Notes under the pieces: generated by a model
The model's input: only the letters and a program-made list of their open reading frames with translations
Told to the model about the DNA's origin: nothing
The model's database searches: none
NCBI GenBank assembly: GCA_024349245.1
Contig: JALDNG010000093.1
Coordinates: 389,501-453,500 of the forward strand
Reading direction: 5' to 3'
Length of the DNA stretch: 64,000 nt
Source: Neodontobutis hainanensis
Taxonomy: Eukaryota > Chordata > Actinopteri > Gobiiformes > Odontobutidae
Shown here: positions 22,666 to 35,081 of the stretch, piece by piece
Layout of the letters: each line of letters begins with the position of its first letter
Position numbering within the stretch: position 1 is the stretch's first letter
Made by a program: the position numbers and the translations under genes

Positions 22666-24770
22666 TCGTTAGTGTCATAGTTCTAATCAGGTGTTATGTT
22701 GGTTGTTCTAAGGTGAGGCTCTTTTGTTTTAGGTTTAAGAACACTGTTGTAAATACTAGGCAACATGAATCTGAGGCCACCTCCTCTGTTCAACGAAGGC
22801 TTTTCCATTTTCACAAAAATGGCTTTCTTCACCCCTCTCTCAAACCATCTGGCCTCTCTGGCCAAAATTCGGACATTGCTGTCCTCAAAGGAATGTCCTT
22901 TGAGTGTCTTTGAGGTGGAGGTGAACTGCAGACTCAGGTCCTCCAGGATTGGCTCTTCTGTGCTGATATATCCTCTTGTGAAGCTGTTGTTTAGTTTCAC
23001 CGACATAACTGTCACTGCACTCTTCACTGATCTGCATAAACTACATTACTCTGTTTGTGCGAGGGGATCTTGTCTTTAGGATGGACCAGTTTTTGACGCA
23101 GCTTGTTACCTGGTTTGAAGTGGACTGGAATGTTGTGTTTGTAGAAAATCCTTTAAAATTTTTCAGATAAACCAGACACATAAGGGATAACTACACCCTT
23201 CCCTTTTGTCCCTGGTTCCTGCCTGTTTGGTGTCTGTGTCCTCTTGGTTTTGTTGAAAGTCCATTTGGGGTATCCACAGTCTCTCAGAGATTTACGAATG
23301 TGTTGTTCTTCTTTCCTTTTACCTTCTGAGGTTGTGGGCACCTCTTGTGCTCTGTGCTGAAGAGTCCTGATGACTCCAGCTTGTGCTGCAGAGGGTGGTG
23401 GGAATCAAACAGCAAATATTGATCCGTGTGTGTAGGCTTCCTGTAAACTTCTACTTGGAGAGTCCTGTCCTCACAGATAACCACTGCACAGTCTAAGAAA
23501 GCCAGGCGGTTGTTTATGGCATCTTCACGGGTGAACTTGATGTTCTTGTCCACTGCGTTGATGTGTTCTGTGAAGGGTTCTACTTCCTGGGTTCTGATTT
23601 TAACCCATGTGTCATCAACATATCTGAACCAGTGACTGGGCACTGTACCTGGGAAAGAGACCAGAGCTCTGTTCTCCACTTCCTCCATGTACAGGTTAGT
23701 CACAATCGGGGAGACAGGTGATCCCATGGCACAGCCATGTTTTTATCTGTAGAAGTTACCTCTGAACTGGAAATAAGTAGTGTTCAAGCATATCTCCAGT
23801 AAACTGCAAATATGGACCGGGGTGAGGTTTGTCCTGTCCTGTAATGAAGTGTCCTGTAATTATCTCTTCCTTACAACCACGAGTGCTTCATTGGTAGGTA
23901 TGCAGGTAAAGAGTGATGTGACATCAAAAGAGACAATCGTCTCGTCTGTGTTGTAGATGTTTGATTTTGTTGGTAAAGTCATGTGACTTGATGATTTGTT
24001 GTTGTGAGTGGCCTACCAATGGAGCCAAAATAGTGGCAAGGTGTTTGGCTATATTGTAGGTTACAGAATCTGTGCTGCTTACTATGGGTTGTAGTGGAAT
24101 GTCTTCTTTGTGTATTTTGGGTAAGCCATATATGCATGGAGTGGTGTTCCCAGGATACAGCCTGTAGTACAGAAGCCGATCAATGACTTGGTCCTTCTCC
24201 AGCCTCGGCAGACAGTCTATGACCTTCTTCTTGGACCCACTTGTGGGATCTCACCTCAGTGTCTCATGGGTGGTGGTGTCACTGAGTAAACTGTTGATAC
24301 TGGACTCATAGTCATCTGTGTTCAGGATCACAGTGCATCTTCCTTTGTCTGCTGGCAGAATGGTGATGCTATGATCCTTCTCCAGTGCTGACAAAGTCCT
24401 CCTTTGCTCCGAGGTGATATTGGAAGGGGGTGGTTTGGCACTGGCCAGTGCAGCTGTGACCTTGAGTCTTGGTTCATCAGCTTCATTTCCAGACAATTTA
24501 TTGTTCCTTATGGCTGATTCTGTTGCTGTAATGAGGTCTACTGTAGGGATGTGCGAACTCTGGTGAGAGAAGGTGAGAACTCTGTCTGAGAGGTTTCAGG
24601 GGAAACTCCTCCCTTTAGAGATATAAGCTCAGATATAAGAGATATAAGCTCAGCTCTTTTGAACTCAGAATTGACAGTCTCTTGGAATAGAGACGAAACG
24701 TCTTCACCTTGAAAATGAAGTCCAGATGATTTACTCAAACCTTTTTTCAGTGTTGTGAATGTGCACAGGA
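22666..24770 (-). mobile_element. Penelope-like element with RT and GIY-YIG-type C-terminus
   Basis: Minus strand. The N-terminal part (about 24496-24251) includes PADKGRCTVILNTDDYESSI. The reverse transcriptase (23727-23284) has MGSPVSPIVTNLYMEEVENR and an intact YVDD box (HWFRYVDDTWVK), followed by YRKPTHTDQYLLFDSHHPLQ. The C-terminal block (23027-22683) carries GHSFEDSNVRILAREARWFE and KPSLNRGGGLRF, typical of the downstream part of the Penelope GIY-YIG endonuclease region. Frameshifts and a gap before 23080 make it inactive. The terminal region with 'gacgaaacgtcttcacc' is at 24690-24745. Confidence 0.88.
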
Positions 24771-25078
24771 CACAGGCAGTGATGATATCTGGTCATTCAC
24801 AAATAATTTCCTGGATAAAGAATATAGTCAATCACTTTTGGTTTTCTTCCCAGAAAGCAGAAAACTGGAAGGAGTTCTTTGTGTGGATGATTGATCAATA
24901 ATAGCCCTGTAATATAATTTTAGATTTTTGCTTGTATTGACACCACACACAAAGTAAAGATGTCCTCAGTTGTGCATGTTTTTGTCAGTCTGCGTATCTA
25001 CTAAAATGTATATTTGATTCAACTTTCATGTTCATCAAGCAGCATTTCAAGAGTGACTCTAAATTTAATATATTTTAA

Positions 25079-25990
25079 GGTAAGTGGCGAGGTGTTCTGC
25101 ACCACATCAGCAGTGAGCACAAGTGGGCCCTTGGCAGATGCCAGCATGCTCCTCTGGATGTGGGACACTTTGACAAAAAGGTCTTAACATCAGGTTCTGC
25201 CGCACACAAGGCACTGTCACAGATTGTCCTAAACAGACAATGGCTGAAGGATGTTGAGAAGTTTCTTACCTTTAGGTAAGATTTAAAAAATATATAATTT
25301 TACATACTGATTTATTTGTTTGATAGTATATGTTAAATGTGTGAGTAAGGACTATATTTACAGCATTATCAATGGAACAACAAAAACTATTACTAACAAT
25401 AAGGGTTTATATTATTTGGTTACTTCAACAGTCATGTCTGTTATACTGGATATACTCTGAAGTTTTAATGTTTATGTTCTTAGGTCAACGTCTGATCTGG
25501 AGTCCTTTCAGAACCATATAGTCATGTACGCTGGCAAGCGCTTCTCGTTCTCACCACCAGTGGATGAGGCTTGGACCCTTCTCGCTGCACTGGACTATAA
25601 TCATCACAACCACCACCGTCCAGGACAATAAAGGTCAGGTATCACAAGTAATACATTTTTATATTTCATATTTTTTTTAGCCTGAAAAATTATGCTCATG
25701 TTGTTGTTAGGTAATGTTAAATGTATTGTTCCACAGACAAAAAAGGGTCTACAGCAAAAAATCAAAGCATTGTTGTGTTTGCACGGTAAAGGAGGCAAAG
25801 GACTACAGATACATCCACCGCTGCAGAGTAACATTTTAGGGATCCAACCAATGACTGTAGAAGGGCTGGACATAAGGAGTGTGACGTCACCCATAGCGCT
25901 ACGAACCTTGAATGTGAAGCCTTTTCAGTTGCCATTTTTAGCCGTTGTGGGGGTCGCCATGTTGATTTTATGGAGCCAGAAGTCCTAATT
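25079..25990 (+). pseudogene. Intron-containing transposase-like relic (THAP/Kolobok- or P-like, uncertain)
   Basis: Three collinear coding pieces separated by short introns. 25079-25275 encodes WRGVLHHISSEHKWALGRCQ through KFLTF. 25484-25633 encodes STSDLESFQNHIVMYAGKRF through ALDYNHHNHH. From 25737, VYSKKSKHCCVCTVKEAKDY is read to a stop at 25837-25839. The first intron has good borders (TTTAG|GTAAGA and TTCTTAG|GTC) and keeps phase. The second piece ends with an in-frame TAA before its donor. The order and motifs match a protein family repeated many times in teleosts, which I take to be transposase-derived. The following non-coding stretch to 25990 ('gtgacgtcaccc', 'atggagccagaagtcc') resembles ends of THAP-type transposons. 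Function unknown; probably dead. Confidence 0.5.
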
Positions 25991-26009
25991 TGGGCATATG
26001 AGCTAGGAT

Positions 26010-27950
26010 GGTTCTATCAAGGACGCATATAAAGATCACCCGCTCCCCCTGCTGGGCGGGGCCGACCATAACTGTGTCCAGCTCATCCCGTCATATCGCA
26101 CGGCCCTAAGGAGGGGAAAAACCCTCATCAAACATGTTAAGAACTGGACTGAGGAAGCAATCCTGAGTTTACAGGGTTGTTTTGATTGCACTGACTGGGA
26201 CATGTTTAAGGACTCCTGTACCAACATAAATGATCTTACAGATGTTGTTAGTTGTTCGACTTCCTATTGTGTTGATAATGTAATCCCTGATAAAATTGTA
26301 CAGGTGTATCCAAACAATAAGCCATGGGTAAGAAAATCACTAAAGCTGTTATTAAACAAAAAGAGGCAAGCATTTAGGGAAGGAAACTTTTTAGAATTAA
26401 ATAAATTGAAAAAGGAAATAAGAAGTGAAATAAGGAGGGCAAAGCAGGGTTAGCAAAATTATTAAATGACTTTAGGCCAGTAGCTCTGACCTCCTTAGTC
26501 ATGAAGTGTTTCGAAAAAAAAAAGTCATACTTACAAAAACAGAGAATCTTTTAGATCCACTACAGTTCGCTTATAGGGCTAAGCGAGGGGTAGATGATGC
26601 CACCACAACCTTGTTAAACTTACTATTCAAACATCTTGAAGGTAGAAAAACACACGCAAGGATCTTATTTGTGGATTTTTCATCGGCTTTTAATACAATA
26701 CAACCACATATTTTAGTTAATAAGCTCTTAAAGAACTTTGATCTTGATTTTAACATTGTGGGATGGATTCTTGATTTTTTAACCGATAGAACTCAGAGAG
26801 TGAGGGTAAACGGTTGCTTGTCTGAGGAGATGTCATCATCCACTGGGTCTCCTCAGGGGTGTGTCCTCTCACCTCTCCTTTATATTCTTTATTCTGACGA
26901 TTGCCGCAGTCAGCATGAAAATAGACATATTTTAAAATTTGCCAATGATTCTGCTATCGTTAGAGTCTTGTTAGTCTCCTCTCAAATGAGGATAGTGACC
27001 ATGGTCCTGTTGTGGATGATTTTGTACTTTGGTGTGATAGGGCATTCTTTCAACTGAATGTTGAAAAGACAAAGGATATGCAGTTTGATTTTAGGCAAAA
27101 GTCATCAACTCCACAGACCACTATTATAAATGGGAAGATGGTGGAATTCGTAGAAACATATAAGTATCTAGGCAGTTTGATTGACAATAAGTTAACTTTT
27201 ATCTCCAACACTGAAATGCTTTGCAAAAGAGGCCAACAAAGACTGTTTTGTCTTCGCAAACTGTCAAAATTTCGTGTTGACAAGACTCTTATGACCCTTT
27301 TTTATAAATCATACATTGAGTCTGTTTTAACATTTTCATTAATTTGTTGGTATGGTAGTCTTACTGTCAAGGCCAAATCTGCCCTTTCTAATATAGTGAA
27401 GGTCAGTAGTAAAATTATAGGTGTCCAGCAGAGTAGCCTTTCTGTCCTGTATGATAAACAGGTAGTTAGGAAGGCTAACGCAGTGATCTCTGATAGCTCT
27501 CACCCCATTCATTCTGAGTTTAAGATATTGCCTTCCTAGTCTCGGTACAGTTTACCTCCAGTTACGAATAACAGATATAAGCATTCATTCGTCCTGAGAG
27601 CCATCTTGTTTATGAATTCAGTCCGAAGAAGTAGATAGATCTTAACTATGAAATAGTGATGGGGTGATTATTATTATTATAACATGTACAGTATTGCTTG
27701 TTTTTGATGATGTTCTTGCTGAAATGGGGTGGGTTATGGAAGCGTTACTTTACTATATTATGGAAATTGTCAGATTTTACTTTACTTTAACAAGGGCCTG
27801 TTACATTAAGTATTATTTTGTCTTGTATTTGTGTCTTGTGTGTTTTATTTTTGTCTTGTATTTGTGCATCTGTGATTATTCTGTGTTTATCTTGCTGCAA
27901 AACCAATTGCCCTATGGGGACAAATAAAGTATAAAGTAAAGTAAGTATTA
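26010..27950 (+). mobile_element. L2/CR1-type LINE, 3' half, inactive
   Basis: The region upstream of the reverse transcriptase is at 26010-26453 (GADHNCVQLIPSYRTAL, CFDCTDWDMFKD, KKRQAFREGN). After an internal deletion the reverse transcriptase follows at 26506-27057 ([46 protein letters not shown]). The catalytic box reads FAND instead of FADD. The frame then shifts to 27012-27539 (FQLNVEKTKDMQFDFR, YKYLGSLIDNKLTF). The 3' untranslated tail runs to about 27950 and ends in repeats of 'aaagta'. The clade is inferred from motif style. Confidence 0.88.
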
Positions 27951-30445
27951 GATAGCCTTGTAATTATAAACAGTATGTTGTAAAAATATATAAAGTTGAT
28001 AATTTAGAATTATAGTTTCTGTATGATATCTGTCATAGCATATGTGGTTAATGATAGTTTTCTTAAAATAGACACGTTGCATACCTTTTTAAGAAACTGG
28101 TTATTTAGAAATTGTAGTCAAAGATGCTGTATTTTTGAGATGGAGTAAATATGTGTTAAACCAGTTTTGATTTTTGTTTTTCAGTTTCCTTACCTGTGCA
28201 ACTGCAGGTCAAAGACCTCAGGAGCAACCTGAAAGTTCAAGAAACCCTTCCATCTTTGCAGCACTACTTTATCATAAAACAATATGTTTTATGATTTCTG
28301 ATTTTTTTCCACAATAACTTCTATTGCTCATGGCATTCCAAAATAACACTATAGTAATAAATGATTTAAAGTTTTGTCTGTTCGCTTTCATCTACGTTCA
28401 TGTTATTTAAAAGTTTCTATAAAAATGAATAAAAAGCCTTTTTACAAGTTATTAACTCTGTGCACTTAAAAACAAAGTGTATAAATTATGTCAGATTCAA
28501 GATCTTAAAAAACAGTTTATATATGCTTTCAAACCTAGAAACACATAAATATATGACTGTGGAGTAAAAGGGCTCAGAGGTTGGTGGGCATTGCAGGTGT
28601 AAGGGTTAATGTAATGTGTAGTTTAATGTAACGCCCACCTTGGTTTGAATATCCTCTTCAAAGTGCTCACACCACAACCAAGAGCCTTTCTTCTGATCAG
28701 CCTCAGCCTGACAGCATCGCCTTTAGGAAATCTGTGGAGAGAGAGAACAATATCTATTTTCATAAAACAGGCATGTGCCAAATGTATTTGACACAACCCA
28801 GATCTTTGTAAAAAAGTACATTAAGCCCACTTCGAATTTTTGCTTATATTATTATGATTATATTATGGCATTTACTGGGTTTGCAAACTACACAGTAATT
28901 ATTCATTCAGAGCCATTTAGCCTTATCTTACTAAAAACTAAAAAAGAGCTTATGCTTAATTCCTTAGTTAGATATGACCGTATATCAGATTATTACCAAG
29001 TTTGGTCCAGTGTATCATATTAAGCTATCGTTAAAACGGTGGAGAGCCACCTTCGGGTCAGCTAACAAACGTATAACAAATGTATATATTCTGAGCAGTA
29101 TTTTAAGACATACAAAAATGTACTCACCTTGAAACTGGAGCGTGGTTCATTTAGTGCAGTTGTACGATGGAAAAGTGATTTAAATCAGCTGAATTAAATC
29201 AAACACAGCTAGCGTTAGCTTTTAGCTAAAAGCAAGCGAGCTCCATTAATGAACAGAAGCAACTAACAAACTAATTAACGAAAAACGAAGACATACTGGC
29301 CAAAAACAATCTTTGGGTGTAGCAAAAAGCTTAAATTTCACTGATTTAAAATAGTTAGGCCTCCACGGGTCTCTCTTCTGTTCATATATATCCAGCTGCT
29401 TCTTTTGCCGAGAACAGCTTAAACTACAAGATGCTGGGAGCGAGATCAGCCACGCATCTGCAAGCCAACATAACAGAATGGAGGCATCTGATAGGTCAGA
29501 TATTAATCTTAATATTATGAGTTATGTGACATATATCAATATAGCGATTACGGGAATAATAAGAATGTGTTCAAAGAAAGGCGGCAGCGTTAGAATGATG
29601 ACTGTGACTAAAATAGTCACTTCGTTATTGCCGCCAATTTTTCAATGGATGTCAATGGGGATCATGCTTGATGGAGCCAACCCCTACTTCCTATTAGGCC
29701 CAGACCTGGAAGCGGGCTTGCTATGTCCAGCCCTTATACCGTCAATGGATCCAACTAATGTCTCATGGGGATCCACGACGGAGGAGTGTTTCTCAAGATT
29801 ACCCTCGGACTTCTGGTCTACTATCTGGTGTTGTTCCGCCTCCCTCAGTTGAATTAGCCCAGACACAACAGCAGAAGACAGGTGTGTCAGCCACATGCCC
29901 ACAGCCCTTGACTCTCTCTTTTTCATAAGAAACCATTATGTGTAGGTCTTATGCAGCAGAAGTCTAGCCTGTTTTATTTATCAGATAAACTCCAGAATAT
30001 CTAGGTGCACTAATCTAACATGTTGAAGACATGTTTGTTACCTCTCAAACACTGTCTGCATCTGTATTGCATGCCTTTTGTAAATTGATGAAATGAATAT
30101 TAAAAACACCAAATATTATAAAACACCAATGCATTTTTTTTATTTTATTTATTTCTCTCTCTGTAGGACATGACTTCAGCCACGTAAAGGGCAGCAATAG
30201 AAGAGAGTGCTTTAATGGAACATGTATTTAGAGTAAATCTGTACAGAAAACAATTAAATTATATATTTATGTATTTTCAAAAACGTGTAACATTTGTAAA
30301 TAAAGAACACAGAGTTATAAAAAATCTCTATCTTTTGAGGTAGTCTCCCAAAGTATTATGTATATATGAGGTGTGTATCTACAAAAAACAAAACTTTGAC
30401 AGAAACAAGTGAAAATGTATAGGTAGTGGATAATTGTTAATTCAC
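27951..30445. other. Unassigned, probably decayed DNA-transposon material
   Basis: No host gene recognised. On the minus strand near 28745-28645 an acceptor-like site is followed by text including CEHFEEDIQTK and a GTGGGC donor, faintly like a THAP-domain exon. At 29622-29700 'gatggagccaacccc' resembles the transposon end at 25970. The 124-codon open frame at 29478-29852 has no similarity I recognise and an unconvincing composition. Confidence 0.4.
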
Positions 30446-31603
30446 TCTAAAAGGGGCATCTTTGAAACTTATAATTACGAAATGAGTCTGGGTATTTCTC
30501 CCCAATTCAAATGTGGCTGGAGGCCTACATCCAGACAATGTTCCATGTGGGGCTATCTGCTGAGACACCCTACTGGATCCTGTCTGCAGCATTTGTTTTC
30601 CAGGTCCGTTGGCCTGACCCGGCAGTTCAAGCAGGTGCACCACGCTGGCTGACCCCGACTGGGTATGATTGGTCCAGGTGTGGTCTAGAGAAGCCCCTAA
30701 CAGTCGAGTTACTGGACCTGGAGAACTCCATCCTCCTCCTGCTACAGTCGTTCTAACTGTTCATAAAAATGGAACAACAAGCACTGTTTAGTTCAGAGGT
30801 TTATTTGTGTGAGTGATCATTTGTAGATATATGACCAACCTGCCTCAGTCTGTCCTCTTCGCTGACAGGCCCAGCTCCTCTTCTGCAACTCTTGCCCTCC
30901 CCCTTGCGCTCCCCCTTCTTGACTCACTATTAGTGCTCTCTTCCACCGGAGCCTGTGTCCTGATTTGGAAAAAATAAATTGCATATCTGTATTTTTAGAG
31001 TACTAAACTTCATGTTATCGTGCAGCCCTACTCAAAATAATGCAGGACCAGTTAATTACAGTAATAGTAATAACCTATAAACAAGCTAAATGAGTTGAAG
31101 TCATACATTGGTGCAAAGACTCGTCCAAACAAACAACAGTAATAGTAACACATGTACAGTATCCTGTCTGATATAAGTTCTCTAACTTTAGTCGTTCTCC
31201 TGCTGAAAATCTTGTAAACACTGAGCCTCAGTAAAATACTGCAATGAACAACGCTTTAAAAAACATGTTGTTTGTCAGTCTGGTGCTTTTGTATCTTCCA
31301 TGTCTCAAGAGTTTGCTTTACTGCTGTGTCAGCACTCGATATTAAAATATACAACCACAAAGCAATACACTTTTACAGAAGTGTAACTTTTCTTACCTTT
31401 GTAAACATGATGCAAGTAAATGTCCAAGTCCTTCAGGGCGACAGACTGAAAGATAATGCTCCTGTGACTCAGTCGTGCACGTAAGAACACGCGCCAGTCT
31501 GAACACGAGAGCGAGCAGGACACTGACTGTAGTTTCTCCTAACGGCCAGTGGTGTCAGTAACTGTTAGGTTTTTCTGAAAGTTACGTAATGCCCCTTTAA
31601 ATT
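30446..31603. repeat. Unclassified element B, candidate non-autonomous DNA transposon
   Basis: Bounded by a perfect 10-bp inverted repeat, AAAGGGGCAT (about 30450) and ATGCCCCTTT (about 31591). The last ~340 bp (31265-31603) recurs at 42600-42925. No transposase was recognised inside. The full-length extent is inference from the inverted ends. Confidence 0.5.
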
Positions 31604-32226
31604 TTAATTGTAGAAGCTGCATAAATCATTTTTGATAAAAAATGTCACTTGAAACTCTATGAAAATTTCTGTCACTCTAAAATCCAGGTATAACTGTCAG
31701 ATTTAGTGGGAGAAAGCTGCATAAAACACATTTAAACAGGATATTTTATATTTTGTTGATGTTTTTGTATGGAAGTTTCTTTATAATTATATGGCACAAC
31801 TAAAGGACGCAATAACTGACTAAATCAATAATTTGATTAGCTTTAAACCATTTATACCAGTTGAAAGTTATTGTGTTAAAAAGGTAATTGTAGTACATGG
31901 CAATCATTATTGCAGCATATGTTACAAATGTTCTCAGATTTCTCTAACTGTATTGTAAACAAACTTTGAAAAAAAGATCCTAAATGGTCATGGATTTCTA
32001 CTGATTTAAAATTTTGTGACAATTATTACAATACAATTTTATTAAATCCATATATTTTACATGGGCAGTGAAGAACCAATTCCATTTACAAGGATTTTTG
32101 TAACAACATTTGTTATTACAAATGTTGTGTTATAATATCCGTTGCTTGTGTTAATTGGCAAAGACTGGCTTTATTTCCTAGTTGGTTGAGTTGACATTTC
32201 ATGTAAGATGGGTGGAGATGTTATGT
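31604..32226. other. Unassigned intergenic sequence
   Basis: AT-rich; no gene or classifiable repeat seen. Confidence 0.5.
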
Positions 32227-32234
32227 ATTTTAAT
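32227..32234. repeat. Left 8-bp target site duplication of the hAT element
   Basis: ATTTTAAT, identical to 33605-33612. Confidence 0.95.
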
Positions 32235-33604
32235 TAGGGATGCACCGAAATAATAATTCTTGGCCGAAACGGAAAACCGAAAATATGGAAACCAAGGCCG
32301 AAAACCGAAAACCGAAACACCGAAGAAATTATGCCAATTATTAGTACCATTGCATTTATGGCTATGACTGTGTACTAACTTCTAAATACTAAAATCAAGG
32401 CATTGCAATTGCATAAATTAAAATTAAAGATTCAAAAAATAAATCAATTACAAATTATGCAAGTGTTTACTTGGCATATTGCATAACAATGCACAGTATT
32501 AAATAAAATTAATAAACTAAAATGTTTAATTTGATCCCACTCAAGTGTACATTTAATAATAATGTACAGGCCTACGGGCCTGCGGAAAGGTTTTTAAATT
32601 ATTTTATCTCTCATAAAAACAAAGTGTATTTAGGTCAAGTGCAGTTAAAAATGCTATATATAAAAAATATAAAAATAAAAACAATAAACATATCCAGTAT
32701 GCAAGAGGGTTATCACTTCTGGGGATGGGGATTTCAGACAGATGACCATCAGGCTGTTGAGGTTGAGCTTGTCATCTGCCTGACATTTGAGAAAGATTTA
32801 AAGTGTATTTAAATAGTACCACTGCATAAATAAAATGTATAAAATTAAAAATATCTAGCAGAAATATATACAGTCACATATATAGTAGAATAAGAACAGA
32901 TTATCCAAACTTTTATTTTTATTATTTGAGGCACTCTCTTCAGGATTTCACTGAACATATCAGACATTGAGGGTGCATGCTCCTCATCTAGTGCAGAGAC
33001 AAGTCTTTTTTCTGCGCTCTGATCTCCTCCTGCGTTGGACGCTGCTGCTTTATTTCCGCAACCAATTAGGCTTGGTCTTTATAACGTGGATCAGGTAAGG
33101 TCGCGATGAAGTGCAAATAGAGCTCAGAGATCTCAGTGAAACGTGTGCTGACAGACTCTAAGAGTGTACTTTTTATTGTTTTCACTCCGTGGTTTGTCTC
33201 AACCTCTTTGCTTAGGAGATGCTTTAGTTCTGCGATTAAAGGAATAACATCAGCTACATATGCATCAGAGGAGCTGATCTCTTTAGTTAGCTGCTCAAAG
33301 GGGGCAAGAAGGGAGAGAATGTTCTCTATTAAGACCCACTGGTGTAAAGTGAATGTCGCGTGGAGCTCGTGGTCTGCGCTATATGCAGCCAAGACTCGCT
33401 TTTGCAGCATGTAAAGGGTGCTGTTCCACTGCGTCCATGTTGCTTCAGACAAGGACGTGCAGGTTCCGGTTTCTGTTTGCGTCATCACAACATTTCGGCC
33501 GTATTGTTTCGGTGATAAAAGTCTTTCGGACAAAAACCGAAAAAGCACTTTTGGGCCATTTTCGGCCGAAAATTTTCAGTGGCCGAATATTTGGTGCATC
33601 CCTA
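32235..33604 (-). mobile_element. hAT transposon, complete ends with 8-bp target duplications
   Basis: The element begins TAGGGATGCACC and ends GGTGCATCCCTA, perfect 12-bp terminal inverted repeats. It is flanked by the perfect 8-bp duplication ATTTTAAT (32227-32234 and 33605-33612), the hallmark size for hAT insertion. Both subterminal regions are rich in 'ggccgaaa' and 'accgaaa' words. The minus strand 33548-33066 encodes 160 residues of a hAT transposase middle region (LSEATWTQWNSTLYMLQKR, HQWVLIENILSLLAPFEQLT, LPDPRYKD). At 1,370 bp it is an internally deleted derivative lacking the DNA-binding and most catalytic sequence. It could only be moved in trans. Confidence 0.95.
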
Positions 33605-33612
33605 ATTTTAAT
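33605..33612. repeat. Right 8-bp target site duplication of the hAT element
   Basis: ATTTTAAT, identical to 32227-32234. Confidence 0.95.
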
Positions 33613-35081
33613 CTAGAAAGCCAACCAACAAAAGTGGCATAATCAATCTCCCCACCATCCGCACACGCAACCACAAAGCATAACTTACAAGCCTTATGTT
33701 CAAAAGAGACCTAAGTACGCACTTAGACCTGCTGAAACCTTTAACTGACAAAGACTCTGTACAACATGAGCAGGAAAAACAGGTGTTTACAGGTAAAGAC
33801 ACGCTAAAGACTGAGTTGTTGCTTCAGGAGGATCTGTGCCAACCAGAAATGATTAGAGTACAGTTAAGTGGGTTACTGCCACAACATCTGAGTTTTCTGT
33901 TGAAATTTTTACTAAAGCGTGGATAGCGGGCCATTTCCTCTCAACATACAAGTGCAGAACCCAACTGTTCATAATGTCGTCGTTTTCAGTTCCGATTCAG
34001 CAGTAGAAGGGACTCTACCCTCTTTTATTGAACATAGGTCTAGTTCATCATCAGTCGAGAATCAGAGGCTAATGTTCTTCTGGAGTGGCGGTATCCTACA
34101 TGGTAGGGGCGACCCCTTACTCGCCTGAACTTAAAGTTAGTGACTAACCCAAAGTAATGGGGCAAAATAATCCCCATGGGTTTGACCTGGGGTTTTGTAA
34201 CGGCTGCAAACTCTTTGTCAAGCCGTATACGAAAATCAGGACTCAGTGTGGAGTTGATCAACTTTACTCTTGTGACAGACATAAAAATACTTAGTATGTC
34301 TCCACATACAGCAGGCCCACTAGCTCCCCTCTGCAGCTTACAACGCACCACTCTGAGGGGGGGAGCTTACAATTATATGTGTTATTACTATAGTTCACAA
34401 GATTCACTAATGATTCTCCATAACACTAGTTAACTCTCCATTAAAATAAATCAAGTATGAACAATAAAAGTATTTTAAATCCACAATAATGGCAGTCGAG
34501 GAACCACATGGAGTTATAATGCGCGAATAAAACCGTTTTAAAGAGTAAAAATTAAAATAAAACATACCTTTGACAGACATAAAAATACTTAGTATGTCTC
34601 CACATACAGCAGGCACACAAGCTCCCTATGAAATGAGAACAGGACATAAGACGGCTGCACACAATACTGCAGACATATTAAGCTAACGGAAAATTTAGCT
34701 GTCCAAATAAAATGTACAAAACCTTAAATTAACACATCAACTATCACCAAAATACATCCATTACGTATAAAAAAAACATGGATTTATTAATATGTGTTCG
34801 TGTTTTGGTGAATACAACAAGTTAATTTAGTAAAATATATTGTTTTCCACTTTAACTTCCACCTAAAACTTACCTTCTGCAGCTTACAACCATAGCTTAC
34901 AACTCTCCACTGAGATGGAAAGTCACTACCAAAATAACACACCCAGGAGCAGCGTGCACTTCCGGTCTTTCAAAATAAAATGCCAAAATGATAAAATTCA
35001 CCCATAAATATACAGAGAACTAAAACGCAACCCTGGAAATGAAACCAAATAATATTTTGTGCATTTTTAACTCCGTTACAT
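33613..35081. other. Unassigned; contains a 44-bp direct duplication
   Basis: 34273-34316 and 34571-34614 are identical over 44 bp ('tgacagacataaaaatactt...'). On the minus strand both encode AVCGDILSIFMSV; copy 2 then meets a GTATGT donor-like site while copy 1 reads on. No product can be assigned. Confidence 0.5.

Noticed and set aside
29478..29852. 124-codon open frame on the plus strand
   Set aside because: No recognised domain, no splice context, overlaps an 80-codon frame on the other strand, and part of it runs over sequence that looks like a transposon end.
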